Shown here in pieces: positions 1-6,941 of a DNA stretch of 26,952 bases. Origin of the DNA: Oscillospiraceae bacterium (GTDB lineage: Bacteria; Bacillota; Clostridia; Oscillospirales; Oscillospiraceae); NCBI GenBank assembly GCA_009785655.1, contig WQVW01000002.1, positions 1 to 26,952 on the forward strand. The letters run 5' to 3'. Within the stretch, counting starts at the first letter, position 1. The number at the start of each line of letters is the position of its first letter. The notes beneath the pieces are model-generated. The model ran no database searches, had not been told where the DNA came from, and was given only the letters and a program-made list of their open reading frames with translations. Made by a program: the position numbers and the translations under genes.

Positions 1-1
1 C

Positions 2-157
2 CGTGTTTTGAATAAGGAATACTTACGTCCACATCGCCCGATTGTGTTGAAAGTGAATGCCAATTGCGGAAAATTTATTTTTACTGAATTCGACAATATC
101 GTAAAGCTTATCGCGCCGCTGAGTTTAAGCGAAATTGAAGAAATCATTGCGTTGTAG
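2..157 (+). CDS. 3' end of an unidentified gene (partial)
   Basis: An open frame enters from the left edge and runs 51 codons to a TAG at 155-157. The visible C-terminus is mixed basic/hydrophobic and ends in a helix-like acidic stretch, SLSEIEEIIAL. I do not recognise the family. The base composition looks AT-richer than the genes to the right. It is followed after 17 bases by a perfect 14-bp stem terminator, which supports this being the real 3' end of a plus-strand gene rather than a chance frame. No start, domain or function can be assigned. Confidence 0.5.
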   Translation, partial: RVLNKEYLRPHRPIVLKVNANCGKFIFTEFDNIVKLIAPLSLSEIEEIIAL

Positions 158-174
158 CTGTATAAAAATAACCA

Positions 175-206
175 AAAGCGGATATTTCATTGGAAATATC
201 CGCTTT
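175..206. terminator. Bidirectional intrinsic terminator
   Basis: A perfect 14-bp inverted repeat (175-188 with 193-206) has a 4-base loop ATTG and A/T-rich arms, so each strand ends in a short T run. It lies between the plus-strand partial gene and the minus-strand VOC gene, which converge here, so it can end both transcripts. Confidence 0.85.
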
Positions 207-229
207 AATATACCTTCTTTTAAGTGCCT

Positions 230-637
230 CTAACTTCCAAACGGCGTCATACTCAGCTGCCATGTGATGCCGAATTTGTCGGTCACCATGCCGTAAAATT
301 CGCTGAAAAACGTCTGGCCAAGCGGCATATCCACTTCCCCGCCCTCCGCAAACGCGTTGAAAATCCTTTCGAGTTCAGATTTATCAGAACTCCCAAGCGT
401 CAGCGCTATGTTTGATCCCTTCACATAGTCAGAGTCGGCCGGACAATCTGAAAACATGACGTTGCCGCCAAAGATGGGCAGGCTGGCGTACAAAATCCGA
501 CCTTCGTTGCCTTCGCCGAACCCGCCTTGCTCATATGTCTGTATATTGTCTGAAACCTCAAGCCCGAACACTTTTGCGTAGAACTCCAGCGCCTGGCGGC
601 AGTCTCCGTCGAAATTAAGGAAAACATCGAGTGTCAT
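230..637 (-). CDS. VOC family protein, PhnB-like (glyoxalase/bleomycin-resistance fold)
   Basis: This 135-residue protein has the PhnB-like vicinal-oxygen-chelate pattern. It begins with a beta strand (TLDVFLNFDGDCRQALEFY), followed by helix AKVFGLEV. The centre reads ILYASLPIFGGNVMFSDCP, and the C-terminal part ends with FFSEFYGMVTDKFGITWQL, the usual end of this family. The length matches single-domain PhnB-like proteins. The start at 637 has an AGGAGG site eight bases upstream. PhnB-like proteins are small cytoplasmic VOC-fold dimers whose substrates are mostly unknown; the old label '3-demethylubiquinone methyltransferase' is not supported here. It is the last gene of a minus-strand run, separated from the MoaF-like gene by a hairpin, so it may be transcribed by read-through or from a promoter I could not identify. 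Confidence 0.85.
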   Translation of the reverse strand: MTLDVFLNFDGDCRQALEFYAKVFGLEVSDNIQTYEQGGFGEGNEGRILYASLPIFGGNVMFSDCPADSDYVKGSNIALTLGSSDKSELERIFNAFAEGGEVDMPLGQTFFSEFYGMVTDKFGITWQLSMTPFGS

Positions 638-663
638 GTGCCATTCCTCCTTTAATTATTATC

Positions 664-693
664 CGCACCCATCCGAAAAATCGGACAGGTGCG
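664..693 (-). terminator. Hairpin downstream of the MoaF-like gene
   Basis: Stem CGCACC/GGTGCG (664-669 with 688-693) continues through a symmetric CA/CA internal loop into TCCGA/TCGGA (672-676 with 681-685), with loop AAAA. On the minus strand it follows the MoaF-like stop by about 10 bases and is followed by an A/T-rich but not pure T tract, so termination may be partial. Confidence 0.6.
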
Positions 694-703
694 AATTTGT
701 ATT

Positions 704-2515
704 TTACAGATTTTCCTTCGGATCGAAATACTTCATGATATCAAAGTATCCCATCTTGCGGGCATACGCGCCGGTTACATTCAGACTCAAACCGTTGTGA
801 CCAACACCATAGAAGAATCCACCGTCATGCATAATGCGCGGGTTGAAACATATCACGCCCTGCATTCCGTTGCAGTTCTCTTCCGTCCATTGCAGGATAT
901 ACGCGTCCGGGCGCAGTTTTATATAGAAGCCCGGGCTGCTCCATGTCGGGCCGCCGGAATTGTCGTCTTGGAAAATCGTCCAGCTATAGCTAACCGGGGA
1001 GCTGTAGGTATGTATGCTGCTCATCACATCAGAATACGCCCAGGCGTATGAGTAGCCGACCAGGTCATTTGAAAAATCGTGCCGCCTGCTGAATGGCGCG
1101 GGGGCAATCCCCTCACCACTCGCTGTGCCAAACAGCACTGTCGCGCCGACTTCCCATTCACTGGTCCAACTGCCGATGCGTCCGTAAATGCACGTTGAAA
1201 GACCCGTTGAGAAGTCCACCGCATGTGTAACGCTGGCGTAATCCGGGTCACCGGTCAACATGTGTGAGTACAGGAATATATCTTTCGCCGGTTCAAAGCA
1301 GACGTACTTTTCCTCATGCCACTGTCCGCCGAGTTCACACCATTTCAACATTTCGTTGCCGGTGAAATCATACTCGTATTCTTTGATCAGCTTCTCCGGG
1401 GTGTTTTTCGCGGACCACGCATACGGCGTCCTGACCTGGTCATAGCTGAGTGCAAACTGTTTTCCTGCCAAGTATTTTTTGTCAAGTGTATATCCGCTGG
1501 CCATGATGTTCGGGCCGCTGGTGTCGAATATGCGCGTACTGGCCTTTACCGCCTCGTCCACTTCCGCTCTTGTCATGGGGATATCAATGTCTTTGGGGCG
1601 ATAGGCGTATCTGGCACCTTTTCCGCCGCCGGCGAGTGCCGGCATCGGCGGCTCTTTATCGCCGATCACGGTGATTTTCTCCAAATGCGCGGCCTGTCCG
1701 GTGATCGTCAGCTTTGCGCTGTGCATATGATAATTAAACTTGTCGTTCTGATCAAAGCCTAGTTTCATTCCGGCGGCTTTCAAATCAAACAGATCAATAA
1801 CATAAAGCCACATCTCTCCGCCGAACTCAATGCCCCATTTTGCGTAGATAAACAGCTCGTCACTGAGCTTCAAATAATCGGACGGATACGTGAACGTGAT
1901 CGTATCCTGCGGCTCGTCCAGCAATACGTTTGTAGAGCATGTGACCGACGGGAAAAACGTCAGCATCTTGCCGCCGCAGACATACTCCCAATACAAACCG
2001 TAACCTTCCAGACGATTTGTCGTTGTGTGCAGTTTCGCAGGCTCACCGCTGCCGTTGTCTATATAGCCGAAGTGATACTGCCGTTGAACCTCACGCGGGA
2101 TATCACGGTTGTGCGTCGGCTCACGCGTGCCCATCAAGTCCCCGCCAACCGGCACTGTAATACCGAACCAAGTTTCAAAAGCAGTGATAAGGGAGGTGTT
2201 CAAATCCACCACACAATGCCAGCCGCGCGATGTGCCGGGAATCAAGTGTGTGAAAAGCACAACATTTTCTCTGACATTCAGCGCATTATACGGGACGTCT
2301 TTATGCGTTGTGCCGTTCTCATGCACGGTGAGTGTAAAATCACTTCCGAAAGCATAATCCAACTGCTGTGGTGCGTGTTCACCGGTGAACTTCATCTTAA
2401 ACTGCTTGTTTTTCAACGTCTCGCTGGGTGTGAGACCGGTACCCGCTTTGGGAGAAGCTGTGGCTTTTGCCGTGACTGTTTCGGTGGTCATTGGATTAAA
2501 GTTTTTAAAGAACAT
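704..2515 (-). CDS. Double-length MoaF-like protein (four lipocalin-like domains)
   Basis: The 603-residue product matches my memory of the MoaF family. Residues about 40-130 resemble a MoaF N-domain (FTHLIPGTSRGWHCVVDLNT). Residues about 145-293 resemble a MoaF C-domain (REVQRQYHFGYID, TNRLEGYGLYWEY, TFFPSV, SDYLKLSDELFIYAKW, VIDLFDLK). A second, more diverged pair follows: about 355-465 (FLYSHMLTGDPDYASVTHAVD) and about 475-598. Family members I know are about half this length, so this looks like an internal duplication or fusion. There is no signal peptide, so it is probably cytoplasmic. The start at 2515 has AGGGAG nine bases upstream. No molybdopterin synthesis gene is nearby, so the 'molybdenum cofactor' label should not be read as function. 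The lipocalin-like fold suggests binding of a small ligand; that is inference. Downstream of the QueG-like/OppDF genes and probably partly co-transcribed with them. Confidence 0.75.
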   Translation of the reverse strand: MFFKNFNPMTTETVTAKATASPKAGTGLTPSETLKNKQFKMKFTGEHAPQQLDYAFGSDFTLTVHENGTTHKDVPYNALNVRENVVLFTHLIPGTSRGWHCVVDLNTSLITAFETWFGITVPVGGDLMGTREPTHNRDIPREVQRQYHFGYIDNGSGEPAKLHTTTNRLEGYGLYWEYVCGGKMLTFFPSVTCSTNVLLDEPQDTITFTYPSDYLKLSDELFIYAKWGIEFGGEMWLYVIDLFDLKAAGMKLGFDQNDKFNYHMHSAKLTITGQAAHLEKITVIGDKEPPMPALAGGGKGARYAYRPKDIDIPMTRAEVDEAVKASTRIFDTSGPNIMASGYTLDKKYLAGKQFALSYDQVRTPYAWSAKNTPEKLIKEYEYDFTGNEMLKWCELGGQWHEEKYVCFEPAKDIFLYSHMLTGDPDYASVTHAVDFSTGLSTCIYGRIGSWTSEWEVGATVLFGTASGEGIAPAPFSRRHDFSNDLVGYSYAWAYSDVMSSIHTYSSPVSYSWTIFQDDNSGGPTWSSPGFYIKLRPDAYILQWTEENCNGMQGVICFNPRIMHDGGFFYGVGHNGLSLNVTGAYARKMGYFDIMKYFDPKENL

Positions 2516-2541
2516 TTTTTCAACTCCCTATTTTTTTATAA

Positions 2542-2580
2542 ATCCCCCGACAGGTTGTGTGTTGCAAACTGTCGGGGGAT
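2542..2580 (-). terminator. Strong hairpin between the QueG-like and MoaF-like genes
   Basis: A perfect 12-bp GC-rich stem (2542-2553 with 2569-2580) has a 15-base loop. On the minus strand it sits 10 bases after the stop of the 295-residue Fe-S protein and 26 bases before the MoaF-like start. The tract after the stem is TTATAAAAAAA rather than a T run, so it may be a leaky terminator or an mRNA-stabilising hairpin that lowers but does not abolish expression of the downstream gene. Confidence 0.6.
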
Positions 2581-2590
2581 AAAATTCATC

Positions 2591-3478
2591 CTATGTCAGG
2601 CCTTTGGTCAACCCGGTCTTTTTGAATCGTTCACCCCATTTGCCGGCCGGGCAATACGACAGGCACGCCCCGCAATGGTGTGAATCTTGGTGCTGCAATC
2701 CGGATGGACTGATCGGCATTTTCGCGAATCCTTCGCTGAACTCCTCCGGCGTTGAATCAACGGACGCAACATAATCATCTCTTCCGCCGAATTCTTTCCG
2801 CATACCATAGGCTGCGATTTGGCATTTGATTAAATCAGTTTTCGCGTAGTGTATATCTCGCCCGTCAATCGCGCAGCGGTTGGACGGCTCCTCACCGTAT
2901 TTACTCAGCGCACCGGCCGGACAGGCTTTAACACACACACCGCAAGATTCAGGGTTACAGAGCGACGGCCCGTCATACATGGAGTCCTGGTCAATGTCAA
3001 GCGTGGTTAATATCACACCGAAACGGTTGCGTGAGCCATACTCCGGCGTCAGTAGCAATCCGCCCCAGCCCATGACACCGAGGCCGGCGGCCACTGCCGC
3101 GTGACGCAAGCTAATCTGCGCGCCATTCGTCATCGGCCCCGTCGATAGCGGCGTCGCGATGGCATCGGTATTCGTTTCAATATATTTACCAATTGCGTAA
3201 CAAGCGTAAGTCAGCGCAAAGTTCGGCAACGTTGCGTATCCGTATGTACCATACAGACCCTTCAGGTCGCGCCGCCCCTCTTCAAACGCACGGAAGTTCA
3301 CCTGAACAATGCCGTCCAGCAAACTTGTACCGATTACGATGACAGATTTGCAACCCGGCAATATTTCAGTTGGATGCTTACCCTCCGGAGACTCGGCAAA
3401 TCTGCCGACCCCGGATACGCCGGCCATCTCCATACCGAGACTGTGTGCAAATGCTTTTATCTGTTCTTTCGTAATCAT
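2591..3478 (-). CDS. QueG-like 4Fe-4S protein (epoxyqueuosine-reductase-related)
   Basis: The 295-residue protein has the QueG-related layout: an N-terminal alpha/beta part with LPGCKSVIVIGTSL (about 40-53) and the conserved RHAAVAAGLGVMGWGGLLLTPEYGSRNRFG block (about 125-154). A double 4Fe-4S ferredoxin-like region follows. Cluster cysteines are C174, C179, C182 and C186 (the last followed by P), plus C202 and C269, C272 and C276 (followed by P). Related proteins include cobalamin-dependent QueG and many uncharacterised reductases near reductive dehalogenases and corrinoid proteins. It is shorter than QueG and lacks the C-terminal HEAT repeats, so tRNA queuosine synthesis is unlikely. It follows oppF by 40 bases on the same strand and has an AGAGGGG-type site, so it belongs to that operon. 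Electron transfer or reduction linked to the transported compound is inference. Confidence 0.75.
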   Translation of the reverse strand: MITKEQIKAFAHSLGMEMAGVSGVGRFAESPEGKHPTEILPGCKSVIVIGTSLLDGIVQVNFRAFEEGRRDLKGLYGTYGYATLPNFALTYACYAIGKYIETNTDAIATPLSTGPMTNGAQISLRHAAVAAGLGVMGWGGLLLTPEYGSRNRFGVILTTLDIDQDSMYDGPSLCNPESCGVCVKACPAGALSKYGEEPSNRCAIDGRDIHYAKTDLIKCQIAAYGMRKEFGGRDDYVASVDSTPEEFSEGFAKMPISPSGLQHQDSHHCGACLSYCPAGKWGERFKKTGLTKGLT

Positions 3479-3518
3479 CAGAATCTACCCCTCTGCAACG
3501 TATTTGCCGGGACTGCAT

Positions 3519-4535
3519 CTATACGCGATGACAGGCAACATAATGCTCATTACCAATATCCCGCAAAACAGGGGTGCTCTCTGAACATTCTTTGACCGCT
3601 TTCGGACATCTGGTGTGGAACGCGCAGCCGGGCGGCGGGTTCAGCGGCGTCGGCAAGTCTCCTGTAAGAATGATCCGTTGACGCGTTTCCTCTTCTACAG
3701 GATCCGGCACCGGCTGTGCGGAAAGCAGTGCCTGTGAATACGGATGACATGTGTTTGAGTAAAGCTCGTCAGATTTCGCTGTCTCTACGATGCGTCCCAG
3801 ATACATGACCGCCACACGATGGCTGATATACTGCACCGCAAGCAAGTCATGCGATATGAACAGATAGCTCATCTTCTTACTTTTTTCTTGAAGCTCTTGC
3901 AACAGATTCAAGATTTGCGCCTGCATTGAAACGTCCAGCGCGGAAATCGGCTCATCACAAACGATCAGTGACGGGTCTCCGGCAAGTGCGCGGGCGATAG
4001 ACAATCTCTGTCTTTGTCCGCCGGAAAATTCATGCGGATAACGGTCTGCCATGTCTGGGCTGAGTCCGGCAATCGTGAACAGTTCGTCAATCCGATCTTT
4101 ATATTCCTGTCTAGACTTTGTCAGCTTGTGTATCAGCAGCGGCTCACCCACAGTACTGCCGGAGCTCATTCTCGGATCCAGCGAGCTGTAAGGATCCTGG
4201 AATACCATCGCCATGTCACGCCTGATGGGGCGCAATTTCTTTTCCGACACTTCGGAAATATTCTGTCCCTTAAATACGATTGAACCTTCGGTCGGTTTGT
4301 AAATCCGCATGATGCAACGACCCACAGTCGTTTTGCCGCACCCGCTCTCTCCGACTAATCCCAGTGTCTCGCCGGGTTTAATTGAAAATGACACCCCATC
4401 AATGGCCTTGATGTCGGCAACTTTCGTTTTGAAAATTCCGCGTCTCACCGGGAAGTACATTTTCAAATTATTAATCGCAATACCGCCCTCAGCGGTATCC
4501 ATTGTCACATTTGTCGTTGTTTCCTGATTCGTCAT
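3519..4535 (-). CDS. oppF: Oligopeptide/dipeptide ABC transporter ATP-binding protein, OppF/DppF type
   Basis: The 338-residue cytoplasmic ATPase of a peptide/nickel-type importer shows Walker A GESGCGKT (62-69), Q-loop Q113, signature SGGQRQ (171-176) and Walker B LIVCDE (190-195) with SALD. The C-terminal oligopeptide-transporter extension CAFHTRCPKAVKEC is present. The long N-terminal lead (about 20 residues before the first strand) is typical of OppF. Its start ATG overlaps the oppD stop by one base (TAATG), and AAGGAGG lies about ten bases upstream, so the two are translationally coupled. No permease (OppB/OppC) or substrate-binding protein (OppA) is encoded in the window. Substrate is unknown; peptide, nickel or another small solute are all possible for this family. 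Confidence 0.93.
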   Translation of the reverse strand: MTNQETTTNVTMDTAEGGIAINNLKMYFPVRRGIFKTKVADIKAIDGVSFSIKPGETLGLVGESGCGKTTVGRCIMRIYKPTEGSIVFKGQNISEVSEKKLRPIRRDMAMVFQDPYSSLDPRMSSGSTVGEPLLIHKLTKSRQEYKDRIDELFTIAGLSPDMADRYPHEFSGGQRQRLSIARALAGDPSLIVCDEPISALDVSMQAQILNLLQELQEKSKKMSYLFISHDLLAVQYISHRVAVMYLGRIVETAKSDELYSNTCHPYSQALLSAQPVPDPVEEETRQRIILTGDLPTPLNPPPGCAFHTRCPKAVKECSESTPVLRDIGNEHYVACHRV

Positions 4536-5515
4536 TATCGACCTGCCTCCTTCAACCGAACATTACATGCTGTGGCGTGCTGCCCTTCAAAATGAGTCAG
4601 ATCAGCCACCGGCTCTTTAAAACATGCGTCTGTTCTGTATTTGCATCTGCCCAAAAATGCACAGGTATTCGGTCTGTTGATTAGTGTCGGCGGCTTCCCT
4701 TGAATCGGCTCGAGTCTCTCGCCCAATTTCGGGACACAGCTGATAAGCCCTTCCGTGTACGGATGCATCGGATTCGCCCAAATTTCCTTTGTCGTTCCCG
4801 TTTCAACAATGCGGCCTGCATACATAACGTTAATTCTATCCGCATACCGGGCGACAACGCCCAGGTTGTGCGTAACCATCACCAGCGCAACCCGATATTT
4901 ATCAACAATGCTATGCAAAAGTTCCAGCAGCTGCGCTTGAATTGTTGCGTCCAGCGCGGTTGTCGCTTCATCCGCGATAATCATCTTCGGGGTACACAGC
5001 ATGGCCATCGCCACCATGACGCGTTGACGCATACCGCCGGATAGCTGGTGCGGATAGTCATCTATACGCTTTCCCGGATCCGGGATCCCCACTTGCGCCA
5101 GCATGTCGATTGACCGCTCTCGCGCTTCTTTCTTATCCACGTTCAGGTGGTTTATCAAAACCTCACTCATTTGTTTAGATATGTTCATTGCAGGGTTCAG
5201 CGAAGTCATCGGCTCTTGGAAGATCATAGAGATTTCCCGTCCGCGTATGCTGCACATCTCTTTGCTTTTTTTCTTATACTTTAATAAATCCACACCACTG
5301 AATTCAGCCGTTCCCGCAACAACCCTGCCCGGCGGTGTCGGGATCAGCTGCATTAATGAAAGCTGGCTCACGGACTTTCCGCAGCCGGATTCACCCACGA
5401 TTCCCAGAATCTCCCCTTCATCGACATGGTATGAAATACCATCTACAGCACGAACCGTACCTCGCTCTGTCTTGAATTCTGTTGTCAAATTATTGACAGT
5501 CAGCAATCTCCCCAT
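4535..5515 (-). CDS. oppD: Oligopeptide/dipeptide ABC transporter ATP-binding protein, OppD/DppD type
   Basis: The 326-residue ATPase shows Walker A GESGCGKS (41-48), Q-loop Q100, signature LSGGMRQR (158-165) and Walker B MIIADE (178-183) followed by ATTALD, where the usual proline after DE is alanine. The C-terminal extension has the NTCAFLGRCKYRTDAC cysteines characteristic of peptide/nickel transporter ATPases. It is the first gene of the oppD-oppF-QueG-like unit and lies behind a sigma-A promoter at 5646-5674, with a leader of roughly 124 bases containing dyad elements. OppD and OppF normally pair as a heterodimer under the OppB/OppC permease; those partners must be encoded elsewhere or be borrowed from another system. 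Confidence 0.93.
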   Translation of the reverse strand: MGRLLTVNNLTTEFKTERGTVRAVDGISYHVDEGEILGIVGESGCGKSVSQLSLMQLIPTPPGRVVAGTAEFSGVDLLKYKKKSKEMCSIRGREISMIFQEPMTSLNPAMNISKQMSEVLINHLNVDKKEARERSIDMLAQVGIPDPGKRIDDYPHQLSGGMRQRVMVAMAMLCTPKMIIADEATTALDATIQAQLLELLHSIVDKYRVALVMVTHNLGVVARYADRINVMYAGRIVETGTTKEIWANPMHPYTEGLISCVPKLGERLEPIQGKPPTLINRPNTCAFLGRCKYRTDACFKEPVADLTHFEGQHATACNVRLKEAGR

Positions 5516-5562
5516 CGTTCAATGACCATTCCCTTCCGTTTTTACGATTGTCCTCCGCAACG

Positions 5563-5586
5563 ATATCCGGCATAATCGCCGGATAT
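5563..5586 (-). other. Stem-loop in the oppD mRNA leader
   Basis: A perfect 9-bp inverted repeat, ATATCCGGC (5563-5571) with GCCGGATAT (5578-5586), has a six-base loop. No T run follows on the minus strand, so it is not a plain terminator. It sits about 48 bases upstream of the oppD start, inside the predicted leader. Confidence 0.55.
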
Positions 5587-5597
5587 TGAACTTATCT

Positions 5598-5627
5598 CTA
5601 AAATTTTAGGCGGTTTTTGTTCAACAA
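5598..5627 (-). promoter_or_regulatory. Two palindromes just downstream of the oppD promoter, possible operator
   Basis: A perfect 12-bp palindrome CTAAAATTTTAG (5598-5609) and a TTGTT-C-AACAA dyad (5617-5627) lie in the predicted initially transcribed region, about 12 to 42 bases after the expected start site near 5639. The position suits a repressor site. No regulator gene is adjacent, so the binding protein is unknown. Confidence 0.4.
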
Positions 5628-5645
5628 TCACAATCTATCCTTGCT

Positions 5646-5674
5646 ATTATAACAGCTGGATATGCTAATTGCAA
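5646..5674 (-). promoter_or_regulatory. Sigma-A promoter for oppD-oppF operon
   Basis: On the minus strand, -35 TTGCAA (5669-5674) and a perfect -10 TATAAT (5646-5651) are separated by 17 bases. The expected start is near 5639, giving a leader of about 124 bases to oppD. Confidence 0.7.
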
Positions 5675-5746
5675 CACTGCCGCCAACGACTATATTCACA
5701 AATATGCGTCTTAAAATTTGGCGAATATGCCTATCTGTTCCCAGCC

Positions 5747-5805
5747 CTTTCCAGCAATGGAAAGCACCCATTGAAAGTCCGCTTTTCCGGCACTTTGCAA
5801 TGGGT
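5747..5805 (-). terminator. Nested alternative hairpins after the second QueG-like gene
   Basis: Two hairpins lie in the 3' region of the minus-strand gene ending at 5834. One is CTTTCCA/TGGAAAG (5747-5753 with 5758-5764, loop GCAA). The other is a 13-bp stem with one bulge (5766-5778 with 5792-5805). The segment CCCATTG at 5767-5773 can pair with CAATGG on either side (5755-5760 or 5799-5804), so the two folds compete. No strong T run follows; it is probably a weak terminator or 3' stabilising structure. Confidence 0.45.
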
Positions 5806-5833
5806 ACTTTGTCGATAATAGATACTACGAACT

Positions 5834-6769
5834 TTACCGCTTAATCATCGGTTTAGATTCGCACGGAATGCCGGACTGGCATTTGCCGCACCCATATCGC
5901 GGCGCGAGGTCACCGGCGGCGATGGCTTTACGTATCTGCGCCCCGCAAAGCGCGTGATCTTTAATGCCCTTTCCCGTATACGCATTGCCATGGCATCTGC
6001 GGTAACAGGCTTTGCATTCGTTGCAATATCCAAGCCAGTCGGAATAATCTTTGACGTCAGGCGCACCTTCCCAGTCGGTTACGATGCTGACAAGCCGTCC
6101 GGCGCATCCGGCTTTTGATATAAAATTCGTTGACAGTCCAAATGTCCCAAGGCCGGTGACATATCCGACGTGACGCTCCGACCAATTGCTGGAATAACCA
6201 GGAATGCCGTCTTCAAAATCCGGTCCAGAGTGCATGATGAACGCATCTTCCAGCTGCGGCGTGACGGCTTGGTATCCCGCTTCAATCAGCAAATCCCGCA
6301 TGTACGCGCCGAAAGCGAGCAAATGCTGCTGCCCGTCTACCCTGGTCATCACCCATTCAAGCGACGGAATCTCCGGGTCTTTCTTGTTCGATTCCAGCAC
6401 GCGCGTTTCAAACGGCAAGAATGCGCTGATGACTCTTTTCGCACCCGGCAGCCAATCCTGCGGGAGTTTATGGTGCGAACCAACCACGCCGTCTTTCTGA
6501 AGTTCGAGAAATCCCGGGTCATCAGCGAGTCCGACGGAAAAAATCGGCTTCTGATAAAACCGCATACCCACTTGATCACTGCCTTTCTCCGCACCAAGCA
6601 GCTCAAACCCAATGTCTCCGCCCAACTGTTGAAGATTATGTTTTGCATAGCTTTCCGCCTGCGGCCTGTTTCTCAGCTCCTCCGCATCTTCCCCTTTAAC
6701 GCTTAAAAAATTCGTCGGCGAATTGTCGCAAAATGCTTCCCCAAGTCTCTGCAAACGTGCTTTGTCCAT
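5834..6769 (-). CDS. Second QueG-like Fe-S protein with atypical cysteine pattern
   Basis: The 311-residue protein shares the QueG-related core: WLPGAKRVISAFLPF (about 106-120), then RHVGYVTGLGTFGLSTNFISKAG (about 199-221), and a C-terminal Fe-S region. Cysteines are C249, C252, C255 and C259, an almost classical CxxCxxCxxxC motif, but the residue after the last cysteine is histidine instead of the usual proline. A second group is C275, C294, C297 and C303 (GCGKCQSGIPCES). This second pattern differs from the other QueG-like protein in the window. It is transcribed alone from a promoter at 6805-6834, with GGGAGG upstream of the start. It lies upstream of and in the same direction as oppDF. 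A redox role in the same pathway is inference. Confidence 0.72.
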   Translation of the reverse strand: MDKARLQRLGEAFCDNSPTNFLSVKGEDAEELRNRPQAESYAKHNLQQLGGDIGFELLGAEKGSDQVGMRFYQKPIFSVGLADDPGFLELQKDGVVGSHHKLPQDWLPGAKRVISAFLPFETRVLESNKKDPEIPSLEWVMTRVDGQQHLLAFGAYMRDLLIEAGYQAVTPQLEDAFIMHSGPDFEDGIPGYSSNWSERHVGYVTGLGTFGLSTNFISKAGCAGRLVSIVTDWEGAPDVKDYSDWLGYCNECKACYRRCHGNAYTGKGIKDHALCGAQIRKAIAAGDLAPRYGCGKCQSGIPCESKPMIKR

Positions 6770-6804
6770 CGTTGTTTCCCTCCCGTTTGTTTTATTTGTA
6801 TAAC

Positions 6805-6834
6805 ACTATAACATTTATATGAGTTTTATGTAAA
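6805..6834 (-). promoter_or_regulatory. Sigma-A promoter for the second QueG-like gene
   Basis: On the minus strand, -35 TTTACA (6829-6834) and -10 TATAGT (6805-6810) are 18 bases apart. The expected start near 6798 gives a leader of about 30 bases. It is divergent from the promoter at 6862-6890; the dyad GCCGT/ACGGC (6835-6839 with 6853-6857) lies between the two -35 boxes. Confidence 0.6.
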
Positions 6835-6861
6835 GCCGTAATTTTGCGTGCCACGGCAGTC

Positions 6862-6890
6862 TTGAAAAACGGTAACACTGATGTTATAGT
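6862..6890 (+). promoter_or_regulatory. Sigma-A promoter for the YjjG-like gene
   Basis: -35 TTGAAA (6862-6867), a 17-base spacer and -10 TATAGT (6885-6890). Transcription would begin near 6897, which rules out the in-frame TTG at 6891 as a start codon. Confidence 0.7.
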
Positions 6891-6941
6891 TTGAGTGGTA
6901 TCTGCCATTTTGCGCGTACCAACAAGGAGGCTTGGAGAATT

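Noticed and set aside
704..2515. Assigning a molybdenum cofactor role and the symbol moaF
   Set aside because: The protein is twice the usual length and no molybdopterin gene is in the window; family resemblance does not establish the role.
6891..6941. A longer HAD protein starting at TTG 6891
   Set aside because: The TTG lies at the -10 box and before the expected transcription start; GTG 6942 has AAGGAGG upstream and gives the conserved N-terminus.
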